Below, one piece after another: positions 1-7,962 of a stretch of DNA of 17,500 bases (position 1 is its first letter; every line of letters starts with the position of its first letter). The DNA is taken from contig USFX01000031.1 in the NCBI GenBank assembly GCA_900553965.1, forward strand, positions 1 through 17,500, given 5' to 3'. The position numbers were made by a program, and so were the translations under genes. This DNA is from an uncultured Prevotella sp. Its GTDB lineage: Bacteria; Bacteroidota; Bacteroidia; Bacteroidales; Bacteroidaceae. A model generated the notes under the pieces. That model did no database searches. It worked only from the letters and a program-made list of their open reading frames with translations, and was not told the origin of the DNA.

Positions 1-71
1 CTACCGAAGCCTATGCGCTGTAACCACGACAGGCTGTAGAAGCCCCCTGCCTCATTATTGTCTGATTTCAT
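1..71 (-). CDS. N-terminus of a probable GPH-family sugar:cation symporter (partial)
   Basis: An open frame starts with ATG at 71-69 on the minus strand and runs off the left edge; 23 codons are visible without a stop. They contain the stretch SLSWLQRIGFG. I recognise this as the type of start seen in Bacteroidales MFS/GPH (glycoside-pentoside-hexuronide:cation) symporters, where a short cytoplasmic lead ending in a Q-R/K-I-G-F/Y-G motif precedes the first membrane helix. The gene follows the GH10 xylanase and sigma factor in the same direction, 81 nt after the sigma gene. This fits a xylo-oligosaccharide importer, and xylanase plus symporter pairs are known from Prevotella xylan clusters. 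The fragment is too short to prove the family; another inner-membrane protein cannot be excluded. Confidence 0.5.
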   Translation of the reverse strand, partial: MKSDNNEAGGFYSLSWLQRIGFG

Positions 72-152
72 AATTGATTTATGTTATAGATTATTCTTCT
101 TTAAAGTCAATGACCATGCCACTATTGCCGTCCGCACGTCTGCATCATTTGG

Positions 153-740
153 CTAAACAGTCTGCCTGAGTCCGCATCCGCTATTCCGCAAGCCCTCTCC
201 GTCTGCCTCTCCTGCCAACAGCCGCACGCGGTTCATGTCACTGACAACCAGCCTGACCAGCCGGCGGGCCTGTCCGAGGCGGTGCTCCGCGATCTTATAG
301 CGAATGTTCATCCGTTCGGAAATCTCACTCACCTTCATGCCTTCATACAGATGGAGACGATAGGCACAGGCACTGTCTTCGGGCATACGTGCAAGGCAGC
401 GCTCTATCTGTTCCGTTATCTCCTTTGCCGAATAAACCGAGACTACATCCGCCTGACCGTACTTATATACCATAGCCACCTTTATCTCATGCTCATATCG
501 CTCCATCGTCCGGCAACGGCGCCAATGGTCAATGATGAGATTGCGTGCCGTTGTATATACGAGACATGGCAGCGTAACCTCCGTTATCATCTTGTCACCC
601 GACAACAGCCGGACAAAGACGTCCTGAGCTATGTCCTCAGGACAGCCACGAGCTCCGATACGCTCACGGATGAAACACCGCAATTCGTCTATATGCGCGG
701 TGTAATAGCCGGCTATCAGTTGACGCGAATTGTTTTTCAT
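153..740 (-). CDS. ECF-type RNA polymerase sigma factor
   Basis: This 195-residue protein has the layout of an extracytoplasmic-function sigma-70 factor. Region 2 is at about 10-75, with the region 2.1/2.2 signature PEDIAQDVFVRLL at 34-46 and a region 2.4-like TARNLIIDHWRR at 64-75. Region 4 is at about 108-165, with the helix-turn-helix around EGMKVSEISERMNIRYKIAEHRL. It would direct core RNA polymerase to a restricted promoter set. The extra 25-30 residues at the C-terminus are rich in G, E and R and do not resemble a domain I know. The gene lies 12 nt after the GH10 xylanase and before the probable symporter, so it is probably co-transcribed. No FecR-type anti-sigma gene or SusC/SusD pair is visible beside it, unlike the usual Bacteroidetes ECF arrangement. 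Its targets cannot be read from the sequence. Confidence 0.88.
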   Translation of the reverse strand: MKNNSRQLIAGYYTAHIDELRCFIRERIGARGCPEDIAQDVFVRLLSGDKMITEVTLPCLVYTTARNLIIDHWRRCRTMERYEHEIKVAMVYKYGQADVVSVYSAKEITEQIERCLARMPEDSACAYRLHLYEGMKVSEISERMNIRYKIAEHRLGQARRLVRLVVSDMNRVRLLAGEADGEGLRNSGCGLRQTV

Positions 741-752
741 ACTGTATATATA

Positions 753-1868
753 TTAATGTCTATCGCTCTGCCTGTACAAATCCATTATCCGCTTCACGAC
801 AGGTTTTTCCTTATACTGACGGTCAAACAGCAACGGATACGCCGTACGGCCCTTGATCGGCCAGTTGTTCAACCACGAGTCGCCGTCACCGACTCCCCAA
901 AAGCATATCCGGCTTATCTGATGACGGTGGCGACGGTATATGCCGAACAGTTCCATCCACCGAGCCTCCACCTGTGCGGCCATCTCGTCCGTCAGACCAT
1001 CAGCGTATGGATTCATCGTCTTGTCATATTCATAGTTCTGGCTTACTTCAGCTCCTCCGAAACCGGCAGGTTGGGGCAACATGTTTATGTCAAGTTCACT
1101 TATCATAACCTTCACGCCGCATGCGGCCAATGAGTCTATAGTCACCTCGTATGATCCAAGGTCCGGCCATGTGAGACCGTTATGGCTTTGCATGCCAACG
1201 GCATCAATCCTCACCCCTTTCATCTTGAAATCCCGCACCATCCGGCAAACGGCTTCACGTTTGGCAGCCCCTGCCATGGAGTAGTCATTATAATAAAGCT
1301 CCGCATCTGGGTCGGCCTCATTGGCAAAACGGAAAGCCAACTCGATGAAGTCTGGTCCGATAATATCATGCCACGGCGAACGGCGCATGGTCCCATCATC
1401 GTTGAAGGCTTCGTTTACGACATCCCAACCTTTCACCCGTCCGCGATAGCGCCCAACCAGAGCCACGATGTGCTGACGCATCCGTTCTATAAGAAGTTCG
1501 CGCGAAGCAGGACGACCGTCTGCCATACTGAACATCCATTGTGCCGCCTGTGAGTGCCAAACAAGACAGTGGCCGATTGGTGCGGCTCCGTTTTCCTCAG
1601 CGTAGGCGACAAACTGGTCAGCATCGCGGAAACAGAATATACCCTCCATGGGCTGTACGGCTTCGGCCTTCATACAGTTTTCGGCCACAAGTGAATTGAA
1701 ATGCTTGCGCACCACCCGTGTGGCAGCCGTGTCTGCGCCCGATGATTGGCACACATTGACAGCCACCCCAATCAGGCAATCATCACCAATGACATTCTTC
1801 AGTCCTGTCTGTGCATATCCTGTCACCGCCATCATGGCAGCAAACATTATCTGAATTGACTTTCTCAT
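753..1868 (-). CDS. Secreted GH10 endo-1,4-beta-xylanase
   Basis: This 371-residue enzyme cleaves internal beta-1,4 bonds of the xylan backbone with retention of configuration. A hydrophobic signal peptide ends near AQ at 19-20, and no lipobox is seen, so export to the periplasm or beyond is likely. The rest is one GH10 (beta/alpha)8 barrel. Landmarks are GHCLVWHSQ (99-107), WDVVNEA with the acid/base Glu153, MQSHN with His229, ISELD with the nucleophile Glu258, and a late FWGVGDGDSW. Both catalytic Glu are present and the length is normal for a single-domain GH10. It is the first gene of a leftward unit with the sigma factor and symporter, divergent from the GH43 genes. A -7 element at 1936-1943 sits about 60 nt upstream of the start. 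Family assignment is secure; the exact xylan type is inferred from the neighbours. Confidence 0.95.
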   Translation of the reverse strand: MRKSIQIMFAAMMAVTGYAQTGLKNVIGDDCLIGVAVNVCQSSGADTAATRVVRKHFNSLVAENCMKAEAVQPMEGIFCFRDADQFVAYAEENGAAPIGHCLVWHSQAAQWMFSMADGRPASRELLIERMRQHIVALVGRYRGRVKGWDVVNEAFNDDGTMRRSPWHDIIGPDFIELAFRFANEADPDAELYYNDYSMAGAAKREAVCRMVRDFKMKGVRIDAVGMQSHNGLTWPDLGSYEVTIDSLAACGVKVMISELDINMLPQPAGFGGAEVSQNYEYDKTMNPYADGLTDEMAAQVEARWMELFGIYRRHRHQISRICFWGVGDGDSWLNNWPIKGRTAYPLLFDRQYKEKPVVKRIMDLYRQSDRH

Positions 1869-1935
1869 ATTATATTCTTCAACTTTACTTTAATGCTTAT
1901 GATTGATTATCTTCAGTATCTCCGGATTTCGTCTG

Positions 1936-1943
1936 CAAATTTA
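1936..1943 (-). promoter_or_regulatory. Bacteroidetes -7 element for the GH10 operon
   Basis: Read on the minus strand this is TAAATTTG followed by CAG, an exact TAnnTTTG match. The expected start point near 1929 gives a leader of about 60 nt to the xylanase ATG. No TTTG is found 19 nt upstream (plus-strand 1963-1966), so the -33 box is poor. A repeat beginning at 1971 lies just beyond it, as expected for an activator-dependent promoter. Confidence 0.55.
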
Positions 1944-1970
1944 ATTGTTTTTACTGAAATATACATTCCC

Positions 1971-2001
1971 ATACGTTTCATATAGTGCTCCGTATGTTTC
2001 A
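1971..2001. repeat. Direct repeat with 21-bp period (putative activator site)
   Basis: ATACGTTTCA at 1971-1980 and GTATGTTTCA at 1992-2001 agree at 8 of 10 positions and start exactly 21 bp apart, two helical turns, so both copies face the same side of the DNA. They lie just upstream of the GH10 -33 position. Direct repeats of this kind suit dimeric AraC-type or hybrid two-component regulators. Binding is an inference. Confidence 0.5.
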
Positions 2002-2069
2002 AAAGTCAACTAAAGAGGCTTTAAACACGTATTTTTGCACAAATAGAGAACCAACTGGAACATACGGAG
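1988..2069. repeat. 14-bp inverted repeat between the divergent xylan promoters
   Basis: CTCCGTATGTTTCA (1988-2001) and TGGAACATACGGAG (2056-2069) are reverse complements at 13 of 14 positions, separated by 54 bp. The inner 11 bp (1988-1998 and 2059-2069) are perfect. The left arm is also the right copy of the 21-bp-period direct repeat. The right arm ends 23 bp before the -7 element at 2093, at the -33 region of the GH43 promoter. The mirror-image placement relative to the two promoters suggests one regulator serving both operons. A long hairpin is less likely because the spacer is large. Confidence 0.6.
2030..2037 (+). promoter_or_regulatory. Possible alternative -7 element for the GH43 operon
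   Basis: TATTTTTG followed by CAC matches TAnnTTTG. It would start transcription near 2044, about 215 nt before the first GH43 codon, and would place the inverted-repeat right arm inside the transcript. No TTTG lies 19 nt upstream. I consider the element at 2093-2100 the better candidate. Confidence 0.3.
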
Positions 2070-2092
2070 AATTATTTTCACGACAGAATGGT

Positions 2093-2100
2093 TAACTTTG
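2093..2100 (+). promoter_or_regulatory. Bacteroidetes -7 element for the GH43 operon
   Basis: TAACTTTG followed by CAG is an exact match and is identical in its core to the elements found at 10329 (minus) and 16373 in this window. The start point would be near 2107, leaving a leader of about 150 nt. The -33 box is weak (AT-rich, no TTTG at 2070-2073). The right arm of the inverted repeat (2056-2069) lies directly upstream, consistent with activation by a bound regulator. The rest of 1869-2257 shows no gene; 2101-2257 is plain AT-rich leader. Confidence 0.55.
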
Positions 2101-2257
2101 CAGTGTCAGACATTGACAGGTAGACACCCTTATCAACAAATCTGCATATATTATCAACATAGCATGAAGTGCCTATCGGAAGAAATATGGTAATAGATAA
2201 AGAACTACCGCTTCTTGCAAGAAACATATAACGCATTTTAATAAAAACTTTCTTCAG

Positions 2258-3975
2258 ATGATGAACAAATTACTCTCAACCATCGCATCGGCCTGTGCGG
2301 CGCTGACATTGCAGGCTCAGGTGAATCCCGGAACGCCCACGGTGTGCAACCTGCCCTACAGATATAATATAGGTGATGAGGAAAGCAACGGCTTCCGCGA
2401 AGCCGCCGACCCGTCTCTTGTGAAATTCAATGGTGAATACTATCTTTTCGCGTCAAAGTGCGGCACGTATTTCCACAGCACTGACCTGATGCACTGGACA
2501 CCGGTGAAGAGCAACCTTGAGGAACTGAAGATAGGCGGCGAGCCCGTCATAGAGAAATATGCCCCGACGGTGGAAGAGATGAACGGCCGGCTTTACTTCA
2601 CTCCATCCACGGCCACGACCAACGTCCATGTCACCGACGACCCGAAAGGCGGCAAGTGGGAGAAGCTGGCCGGCGCGGGAACGAAGGACAACCAGAACGA
2701 CCCGATGATGCTCTACACGCAGGGACGCATGTATATGTATTGGGGCAGCAGCGGCTCGGAGACCGACTGGCTTTGCGGACAGGAGTTCGACACGGAGACG
2801 ATGAAGCCGAAGGGTGGCATCGTCAACCTGACACAATGCAATAAGGCGCAGCTCGGCTGGGAGGTGCCGGGAGACAACAACGAGAACACCGCGGCCAGCC
2901 CGTGGCTCGAAGGCGTGTGGGTCACCGAGCACGACGGAAAGTATTATTTCCAGTATTCTGCCCCCGGCACGGAAATGAAGTCATACTGCGATGCCGTCTA
3001 TGTGAGCGACTCGCCGCTCGGCCCCTATACGGTTCAGCGCACCAATCCCATGTGCTACCGTCCCGAGGGCTTCATCGCCAGTGCGGGCCACGGCAGCACG
3101 TTTCAGGATGTCTACGGCAACTGGTGGCATATAAGCACCGGCACCATCTCCGTGCGCCACATGTTTGAGCGCCGCCTCGTGCTCTATCCCGTGTTCTTCG
3201 ATGCCGACGGCGAAATGTACGCCTACACCGGCTTCGGCGACTATCCGATGATTATGTCCGACAGGAAGATAAGCAGTCCCGACGAGCTGAAGACCGGATG
3301 GATGAATTTGACAACAGCACCTACCGCTACTATCCGTCGGAGAAATATGCCGACGCCGTGGGCGGCGAATACGGCTGGAACGGCTCGAACCTGAAGATAG
3401 AATGGCAGTGGAACCACAACCCCGACAACCGCTACTGGAGTCTCACGGAGCGTGAGGGCTGGCTGCGCCTCACGACCGGACAGATGGCGACGACGATACG
3501 CGACGCGCGCAACACGCTGACGCAGCGTACCACCGGTCCTGTGTGCTCGGCCGAGACGATGATGGACGTGTCGGGCATGAACGACGGCGACCGTGCCGGA
3601 CTGGTCTCATATCAGAGCCAATACGGATATGTGGGTGTCGAGCAAGATGGCGGCAAGCGCATGATTGTGATGCGCCGCGCCACTAAGGCCGGAGACGCAG
3701 ATGGAAAGATAATGGCAAGCGTGCCGTTGACGCAGGATAATGTCTGGCTGAAAGTAGACCACGACTTCACCGACAAGAAAGATGAGGCCCGTTTCTTCTA
3801 CAGCCTCGATGGAGTGAAATGGCAGAGCCTCGGCGATGCCCTGCACATGGCATTCGACTGGCCCGACTTCGTTGGGCAGCGCGTCGGCCTGTTCAATTAT
3901 TCCACGCGGCAGCTCGGCGGACATGTCGATTTCGACTATTTCCGCGTGAGCGACAAAACAGATAAACATAACTAA
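2258..3975 (+). pseudogene. GH43 glycosidase with C-terminal beta-sandwich, split by a frameshift
   Basis: Two overlapping frames encode one recognisable protein of about 570 residues. Frame one (2258-3394) has a signal peptide (cleavage near residue 20) and a GH43 five-bladed propeller. Its predicted catalytic residues are Asp51 in ADPSL, Asp148 in NDPMM and Glu218 in SPWLEGVW. After ELKTGW the frame drifts into 25-30 low-quality residues. The continuation (from about 3298 to 3975) is in the -1 frame and has the typical GH43 C-terminal beta-sandwich start, DEFD then EWQWNHNPDNRYWSLTERE. The break lies at about 3290-3305 in GGATGGATGAA, so loss of one G or of one GGAT unit would explain it. 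Activity would be on beta-xylosidic or alpha-arabinosyl bonds. All catalytic residues precede the break, so a truncated enzyme might still fold. Sequencing error is an equal explanation. It heads the rightward operon, 18 nt before the next gene. Confidence 0.8.
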
Positions 3976-3993
3976 TAAACAAGAAAAAGCTAT

Positions 3994-6696
3994 ATGATGA
4001 AGAAAACCACCTTATTATATATGCTCCTTGCATCCGCCGCCATGCAGGCGCAGACCGGCAGGATTACCGTAGACACGGGAACGCGCGGCCACGACATACC
4101 GCAGAGCATGTACGGAATATTCTTTGAGGAGATAAACCATGCCGGCGACGGCGGACTCTATGCCGAGATGGTGCAGAACCGCGGCTTTGAAGAGCACGTG
4201 CTGCCCACAGGCGCCACCTACCGCGACGGCAAGGCGTGGGCGCCGCACCTGCCGAGCTACACCGACCTGACGTACAAGGACCTGTCTATCGACTGGGACA
4301 TGGAGGCGAAGAAATATCTCGGGTGGAAGATTGCCGGCCGCGGATGCACGTTCACGAAAGACGTGGCGGCACCGGAGACACCGCTCGACGCGGCTACACC
4401 GAACGCCCTGCGCCTGAAGATAGACAAGTCGCGCGGCGGCAACGTGACGGTGAGCAACACCGGCTACTGGGGCATGCACTTCGCCGACGGTGCCGCATAC
4501 AGGCTGCGCTTCTACATGAAGCCGTCGGGCTATAAGGGCAAGCTCACCGTCCGTCTCACCGACGGCGACGGAAACATCTATGCCGAGAAGGACATCAAGG
4601 TGGACGGCAAGGCCCGCTGGACGGAATATGCCGCCGAACTGACGGCCAAGGGAACTACCGTGGCGGGAGAGCTCCAGCTTGAACTCACCGGCAGCGGCAG
4701 CGTCGACATCGACTACGTGTCGCTCTTCCCCGCCGACACATACAAGGGACGTGCCAACGGCATGCGCCGCGATATTGCCGAGACGCTGCCCGCGCAGACC
4801 GAGCGGATGTATCTGACAGTCGCCGACAGCAATTTCAAGAAAGGCAGTTCCAACGCCAACGTCGCCGACAAGGAGAACAACGCGTTCACCATACAGCAGT
4901 CGTTCGGCTCCGTATGGTGGAGCTGGACGGCGGGAAAGGACATCTCGGATTATCAGATGCTCGTACTGCGGATAAAGGGCGTAGAGGGCAACACCGTGCG
5001 TCTGCTCATCAAGGACAAGAACAACGGCGAGTATCAGCACCGCGTTGACATAGCCAAGATTTCCGGCCGTCAGGAGATTATCGTCGACCTCATGCCCGGT
5101 CTGAAGCGCGCCGACGGTAAGGGCATGATAGACCTGAAGCGTATCAACCGCATCGAGTTCTGGAACTACTGGGACGACGGCGACGGCAACGAGGCGGCCA
5201 CCGTCACGCTCGACGAGATGTTCTTCGAGCCCTATGGCGGCGCGACGCACATCGGCAACCCCGTGGTGCAGACGCTCTACACGTCAGACCCCGCGCCGAT
5301 GGTCAGCGGCGACAGGCTCTATCTCTACACGGGACACGACGAATTCGGCGCCACCAACTACGAGATGAACGACTGGCGCGTGTACAGCACGGCCGACATG
5401 GTGAACTGGACCGACCACGGCTCGCCCCTCGACTACAGCGTGTTCAAGTGGAGCACCGGCTCGGCATGGGCGTCGCAGTGCATCGAGCGCGACGGCAAGT
5501 TTTACTGGTACACCAACAACGAGTACCGTCGTGACAAGACAAACCATATCGGCGTGGTTGTCGGCGACACGCCGCTCGGCCCGTTCCACGACCCCGTGGG
5601 CAAGCCCCTCACCGGTCAGTGGGCCGACATCGACCCGTCGGTGTTCGTCGACAACGACGGTCAGGCATACATGTACTACGGCAACAACGTGTGCCGCTAC
5701 GCCCTCCTCGGCGACGACATGATTTCGCTGAAAGGCGCTCCCAAGGAGATTGAGCTCACGGCAGAGGCGTTCGGCGGCGTGAAGGTCGACGGCGTGGTCA
5801 CCGGCGACGACTGCTTCGAGGAAGCCCCGTGGATCTACCGCCGCGGCGACATCTACTATCTGGTATATGCCGCAGGCGGAATACCCGAGCACATCAGCTA
5901 CAGCACCGCCTCAAGTCCTACCGGTCCGTGGACATACCGCGGCGTGATAATGCCGGCCCAGGGCGGCAGTTTCACAAACCATCCGGGCATCATCGACTTC
6001 AAGGGTCACAGCTACTTCGTCTATCACAACGGCGCGCTTGAGGGTGGCGGCGGCTTCACCCGCTCGGTGGCCATCGAGGAGTTCTGCTACAACGCCGACG
6101 GCACATTTCCGTCGATCAACATGACATCGTCGGGCGTCGCGCCCATCGGCATCCTCAATCCCTTCGAGCGCGTTGAGGCCGAGACCATCGCGTGGAGCTA
6201 CGGCGTGAGGACGACGCAGGAGGACGGCACGATATATGTCGACTCCATCGACGGCGGCGACTATATAAAGGTGCGTGTGGCCGACTTCGCCGAAGGGGCA
6301 AAGTCGATGACCGTCCGCGCGAGGGGTGTCAACGGCGGCCGCATATCGGTGTATGCCGACAATCCGCGTAGCGAGCCGCTGGCCGTGTTCGACGTTCCGG
6401 CAGACAGCGATTGGGCCGATTTGCAGACTGCGCTGACATCGTCGCCCACAGGTGTCCACGACATCTACTTCGTGTTCAGCGCCACGGGCAGCGAGACCTC
6501 GAAGCTGCTGAAGTTCGACAGCTGGCAGTTCTCCGTCGATCCGACAGCCATCGATGCCGTCACCGTCTCTCCTGACGGCGGCAAAGACGCGTCGCGCAAT
6601 GGCGGGATTTACGACATCTCCGGACGGAAGATTAACTCACAGACGGCCGCGCCGTCGGGGATATACATCCGGGACGGAAAGAAATATGTGAAATAA
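3994..6696 (+). CDS. Multidomain GH43 glycosidase with GH51-like N-terminal module and CBM6
   Basis: This 900-residue secreted protein has a signal peptide at 1-20. Residues 22-264 match the N-terminal part of GH51 alpha-L-arabinofuranosidases (MYGIFFEEINHAGDGGLYAE at 39-58, a CBM4-like sandwich, then DTYKGRANGMRRDIAETL), but the GH51 catalytic barrel that should follow is absent. Residues about 270-412 look like a second beta-sandwich, perhaps carbohydrate-binding (CIA30/CBM-like). GH43 spans about 421-705, with Asp432 in SDPAP, Asp547 in DIDPS and Glu610 in FEEAPW. A CBM6-like domain follows at about 723-846. The C-terminus (IYDISGRK...GIYIRDGKKYVK) resembles the tail of many exported Prevotella proteins. 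The probable role is to remove arabinose or xylose from arabinoxylan outside the cell. The GH43 part is closely related to the next gene. Family calls are firm; the specificity and the middle module are not. Confidence 0.88.
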   Translation: MMKKTTLLYMLLASAAMQAQTGRITVDTGTRGHDIPQSMYGIFFEEINHAGDGGLYAEMVQNRGFEEHVLPTGATYRDGKAWAPHLPSYTDLTYKDLSIDWDMEAKKYLGWKIAGRGCTFTKDVAAPETPLDAATPNALRLKIDKSRGGNVTVSNTGYWGMHFADGAAYRLRFYMKPSGYKGKLTVRLTDGDGNIYAEKDIKVDGKARWTEYAAELTAKGTTVAGELQLELTGSGSVDIDYVSLFPADTYKGRANGMRRDIAETLPAQTERMYLTVADSNFKKGSSNANVADKENNAFTIQQSFGSVWWSWTAGKDISDYQMLVLRIKGVEGNTVRLLIKDKNNGEYQHRVDIAKISGRQEIIVDLMPGLKRADGKGMIDLKRINRIEFWNYWDDGDGNEAATVTLDEMFFEPYGGATHIGNPVVQTLYTSDPAPMVSGDRLYLYTGHDEFGATNYEMNDWRVYSTADMVNWTDHGSPLDYSVFKWSTGSAWASQCIERDGKFYWYTNNEYRRDKTNHIGVVVGDTPLGPFHDPVGKPLTGQWADIDPSVFVDNDGQAYMYYGNNVCRYALLGDDMISLKGAPKEIELTAEAFGGVKVDGVVTGDDCFEEAPWIYRRGDIYYLVYAAGGIPEHISYSTASSPTGPWTYRGVIMPAQGGSFTNHPGIIDFKGHSYFVYHNGALEGGGGFTRSVAIEEFCYNADGTFPSINMTSSGVAPIGILNPFERVEAETIAWSYGVRTTQEDGTIYVDSIDGGDYIKVRVADFAEGAKSMTVRARGVNGGRISVYADNPRSEPLAVFDVPADSDWADLQTALTSSPTGVHDIYFVFSATGSETSKLLKFDSWQFSVDPTAIDAVTVSPDGGKDASRNGGIYDISGRKINSQTAAPSGIYIRDGKKYVK

Positions 6697-7216
6697 GAGC
6701 GTAAGCAGAAACCAAATAACAAACAGATAGAATGAAAAAGTATTTTATATCGGCATTAGTATGTATCGCCGCCGTGGCGGCATCGGCGCAGAATCCCATC
6801 CGCGTTACCACCCGCAGCTACACCCCCGATCCCGCGCCGGTAGTTTCGGACGACCGTCTTTACGTGTTCACCGGCCATGACATGGACACCGCGACCTATT
6901 TCCGCATGCCCGACTGGCAAGTGTTCTCCACCGACGACATGGAGCATTGGACTGACCACGGCGTTGTCATGACCACCGCCACGTTCAAATGGGGGAAGCA
7001 GGGAGACAACGCGTGGGCGTCGCAGGCCATCGAGCGCGACGGCAAGTGGTATTGGTACGTTGCGGCTGAAGACACCATGAACCATCTCCACGGCATCGGC
7101 GTGGCCGTGGCCGACCGTCCTGAAGGACCGTGGACAGACCCGATAGGCCGTCCGCTCATCCCCGGCAGCTGGGGATTCATAGACCCGTCAGTGTTCGTCG
7201 ACAACGACGGTCAGGC
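5632..7216 (+). repeat. Duplicated 35-bp segment shared by the two GH43 domains
   Basis: Bases 5632-5666 and 7182-7216 are identical at 34 of 35 positions. Both encode DPSVFVDNDGQA around the second catalytic Asp. The surrounding genes also share EEAPWIYR, YYL-YAAGG-PEH and GPWTYRG. This indicates a tandem paralogue pair with recent duplication, conversion or strong local codon constraint. Only the two end segments are repeated, not the whole interval. Confidence 0.7.
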
Positions 7217-7721
7217 GTGGCTCTTCTGGGGAAACAACGGTCTTTGGTACGCAAAGCTCAACCGCGACATGGTTTCCATCGATACCACATTCGCCGACCG
7301 CGGCATCTGCGACATGCGCGCCATGCTCGACGACGAGGCACAGTTCGGCCCGCGCCGCATGAAGCACGACTACGCCCTCGGCCGCGAGACGCTGAAGACC
7401 AACTTCGAGGAAGCTCCGTGGATTTACCGCATCGGCGACACCTACTATCTTGAATACGCCGCCGGCGGCGTACCCGAGCATTGGGCCTATTCCACCGCCA
7501 CGAGCATACACGGGCCGTGGACGTACCGTGGCCGCATCACCGACGAGGCGCCCGGTTCGTTCACCATCCACGGCGGCACCATCGACTTCCGCGGACGCTC
7601 CTATCTGTTCTATCACGACGGTGTACTCTCCGGCGGCAACGGCTCCCGCCGCTCAACGGCTATCATAGAGTTCAAGCGCGGCAAGGACGGAAGCATACCT
7701 AAGATAAATGTCGGGAAGTAA
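6732..7721 (+). CDS. Secreted single-domain GH43 glycosidase
   Basis: This 329-residue protein has a signal peptide ending near SAQ at 18-20 and one GH43 propeller filling the rest. The expected triad is visible: Asp33 in TPDPAP, Asp151 in FIDPS and Glu227 in FEEAPW. It aligns along its length with the GH43 domain (421-705) of the preceding protein, but carries an extra stretch at about 190-222 (around GICDMRAMLDDEAQF) and has no carbohydrate-binding module or sorting tail. It probably removes arabinofuranosyl or xylosyl groups from xylan fragments, perhaps in the periplasm, while its paralogue acts outside. It is the last gene of the operon, 35 nt after the preceding gene, with a terminator 165 nt downstream. 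The exact GH43 subfamily and specificity cannot be fixed by eye. Confidence 0.9.
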   Translation: MKKYFISALVCIAAVAASAQNPIRVTTRSYTPDPAPVVSDDRLYVFTGHDMDTATYFRMPDWQVFSTDDMEHWTDHGVVMTTATFKWGKQGDNAWASQAIERDGKWYWYVAAEDTMNHLHGIGVAVADRPEGPWTDPIGRPLIPGSWGFIDPSVFVDNDGQAWLFWGNNGLWYAKLNRDMVSIDTTFADRGICDMRAMLDDEAQFGPRRMKHDYALGRETLKTNFEEAPWIYRIGDTYYLEYAAGGVPEHWAYSTATSIHGPWTYRGRITDEAPGSFTIHGGTIDFRGRSYLFYHDGVLSGGNGSRRSTAIIEFKRGKDGSIPKINVGK

Positions 7722-7886
7722 GGCCATGCCTGATATTCGGGCATAACAAACTTTCCGCAATATCTTTATCAAAAGGCTAAGGAAAAAAAGTTTCATTTGT
7801 TTGAGATTGTAATCACGAAAGTGTACCTTCACAGAATTTTAATCCTTTATTATACCACATAAGGCATAGAAACTTTGTGATATGGC

Positions 7887-7916
7887 AAAGCCCCGACTTG
7901 TAAAAGTCAGGGCTTT
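7887..7916 (+). terminator. Terminator hairpin after the GH43 operon, probably bidirectional
   Basis: AAAGCCCCGACTT (7887-7899), loop GTAA and AAGTCAGGGCTTT (7904-7916) form a 13-bp stem with a single C-A mismatch, followed by ATTCCGTTTT. It lies between the rightward GH43 operon and the leftward lipoprotein remnant that ends at 7963, so it can serve both. The rest of 7722-7962 shows no gene. Confidence 0.8.
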
Positions 7917-7962
7917 ATTCCGTTTTAGGGTATGCTGGAGTGTAACGAATGTACTGTGTATG

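Noticed and set aside
282..1133. Long rightward open frame across the sigma factor and xylanase
   Set aside because: It lies opposite two confidently identified genes and its translation has no recognisable domain; it is a by-product of their codon use.
3290..3305. Programmed -1 frameshift in the GH43 gene
   Set aside because: No slippery heptamer of the X XXY YYZ type or obvious downstream structure is seen; a GGAT repeat lesion or read error is simpler.
4015..5250. Long leftward open frame opposite the 900-residue glycosidase
   Set aside because: The composition is skewed (many Val, His, Arg, Ala) as expected from antisense of GC-rich coding DNA, with no motif, and the sense strand carries clear glycosidase domains.
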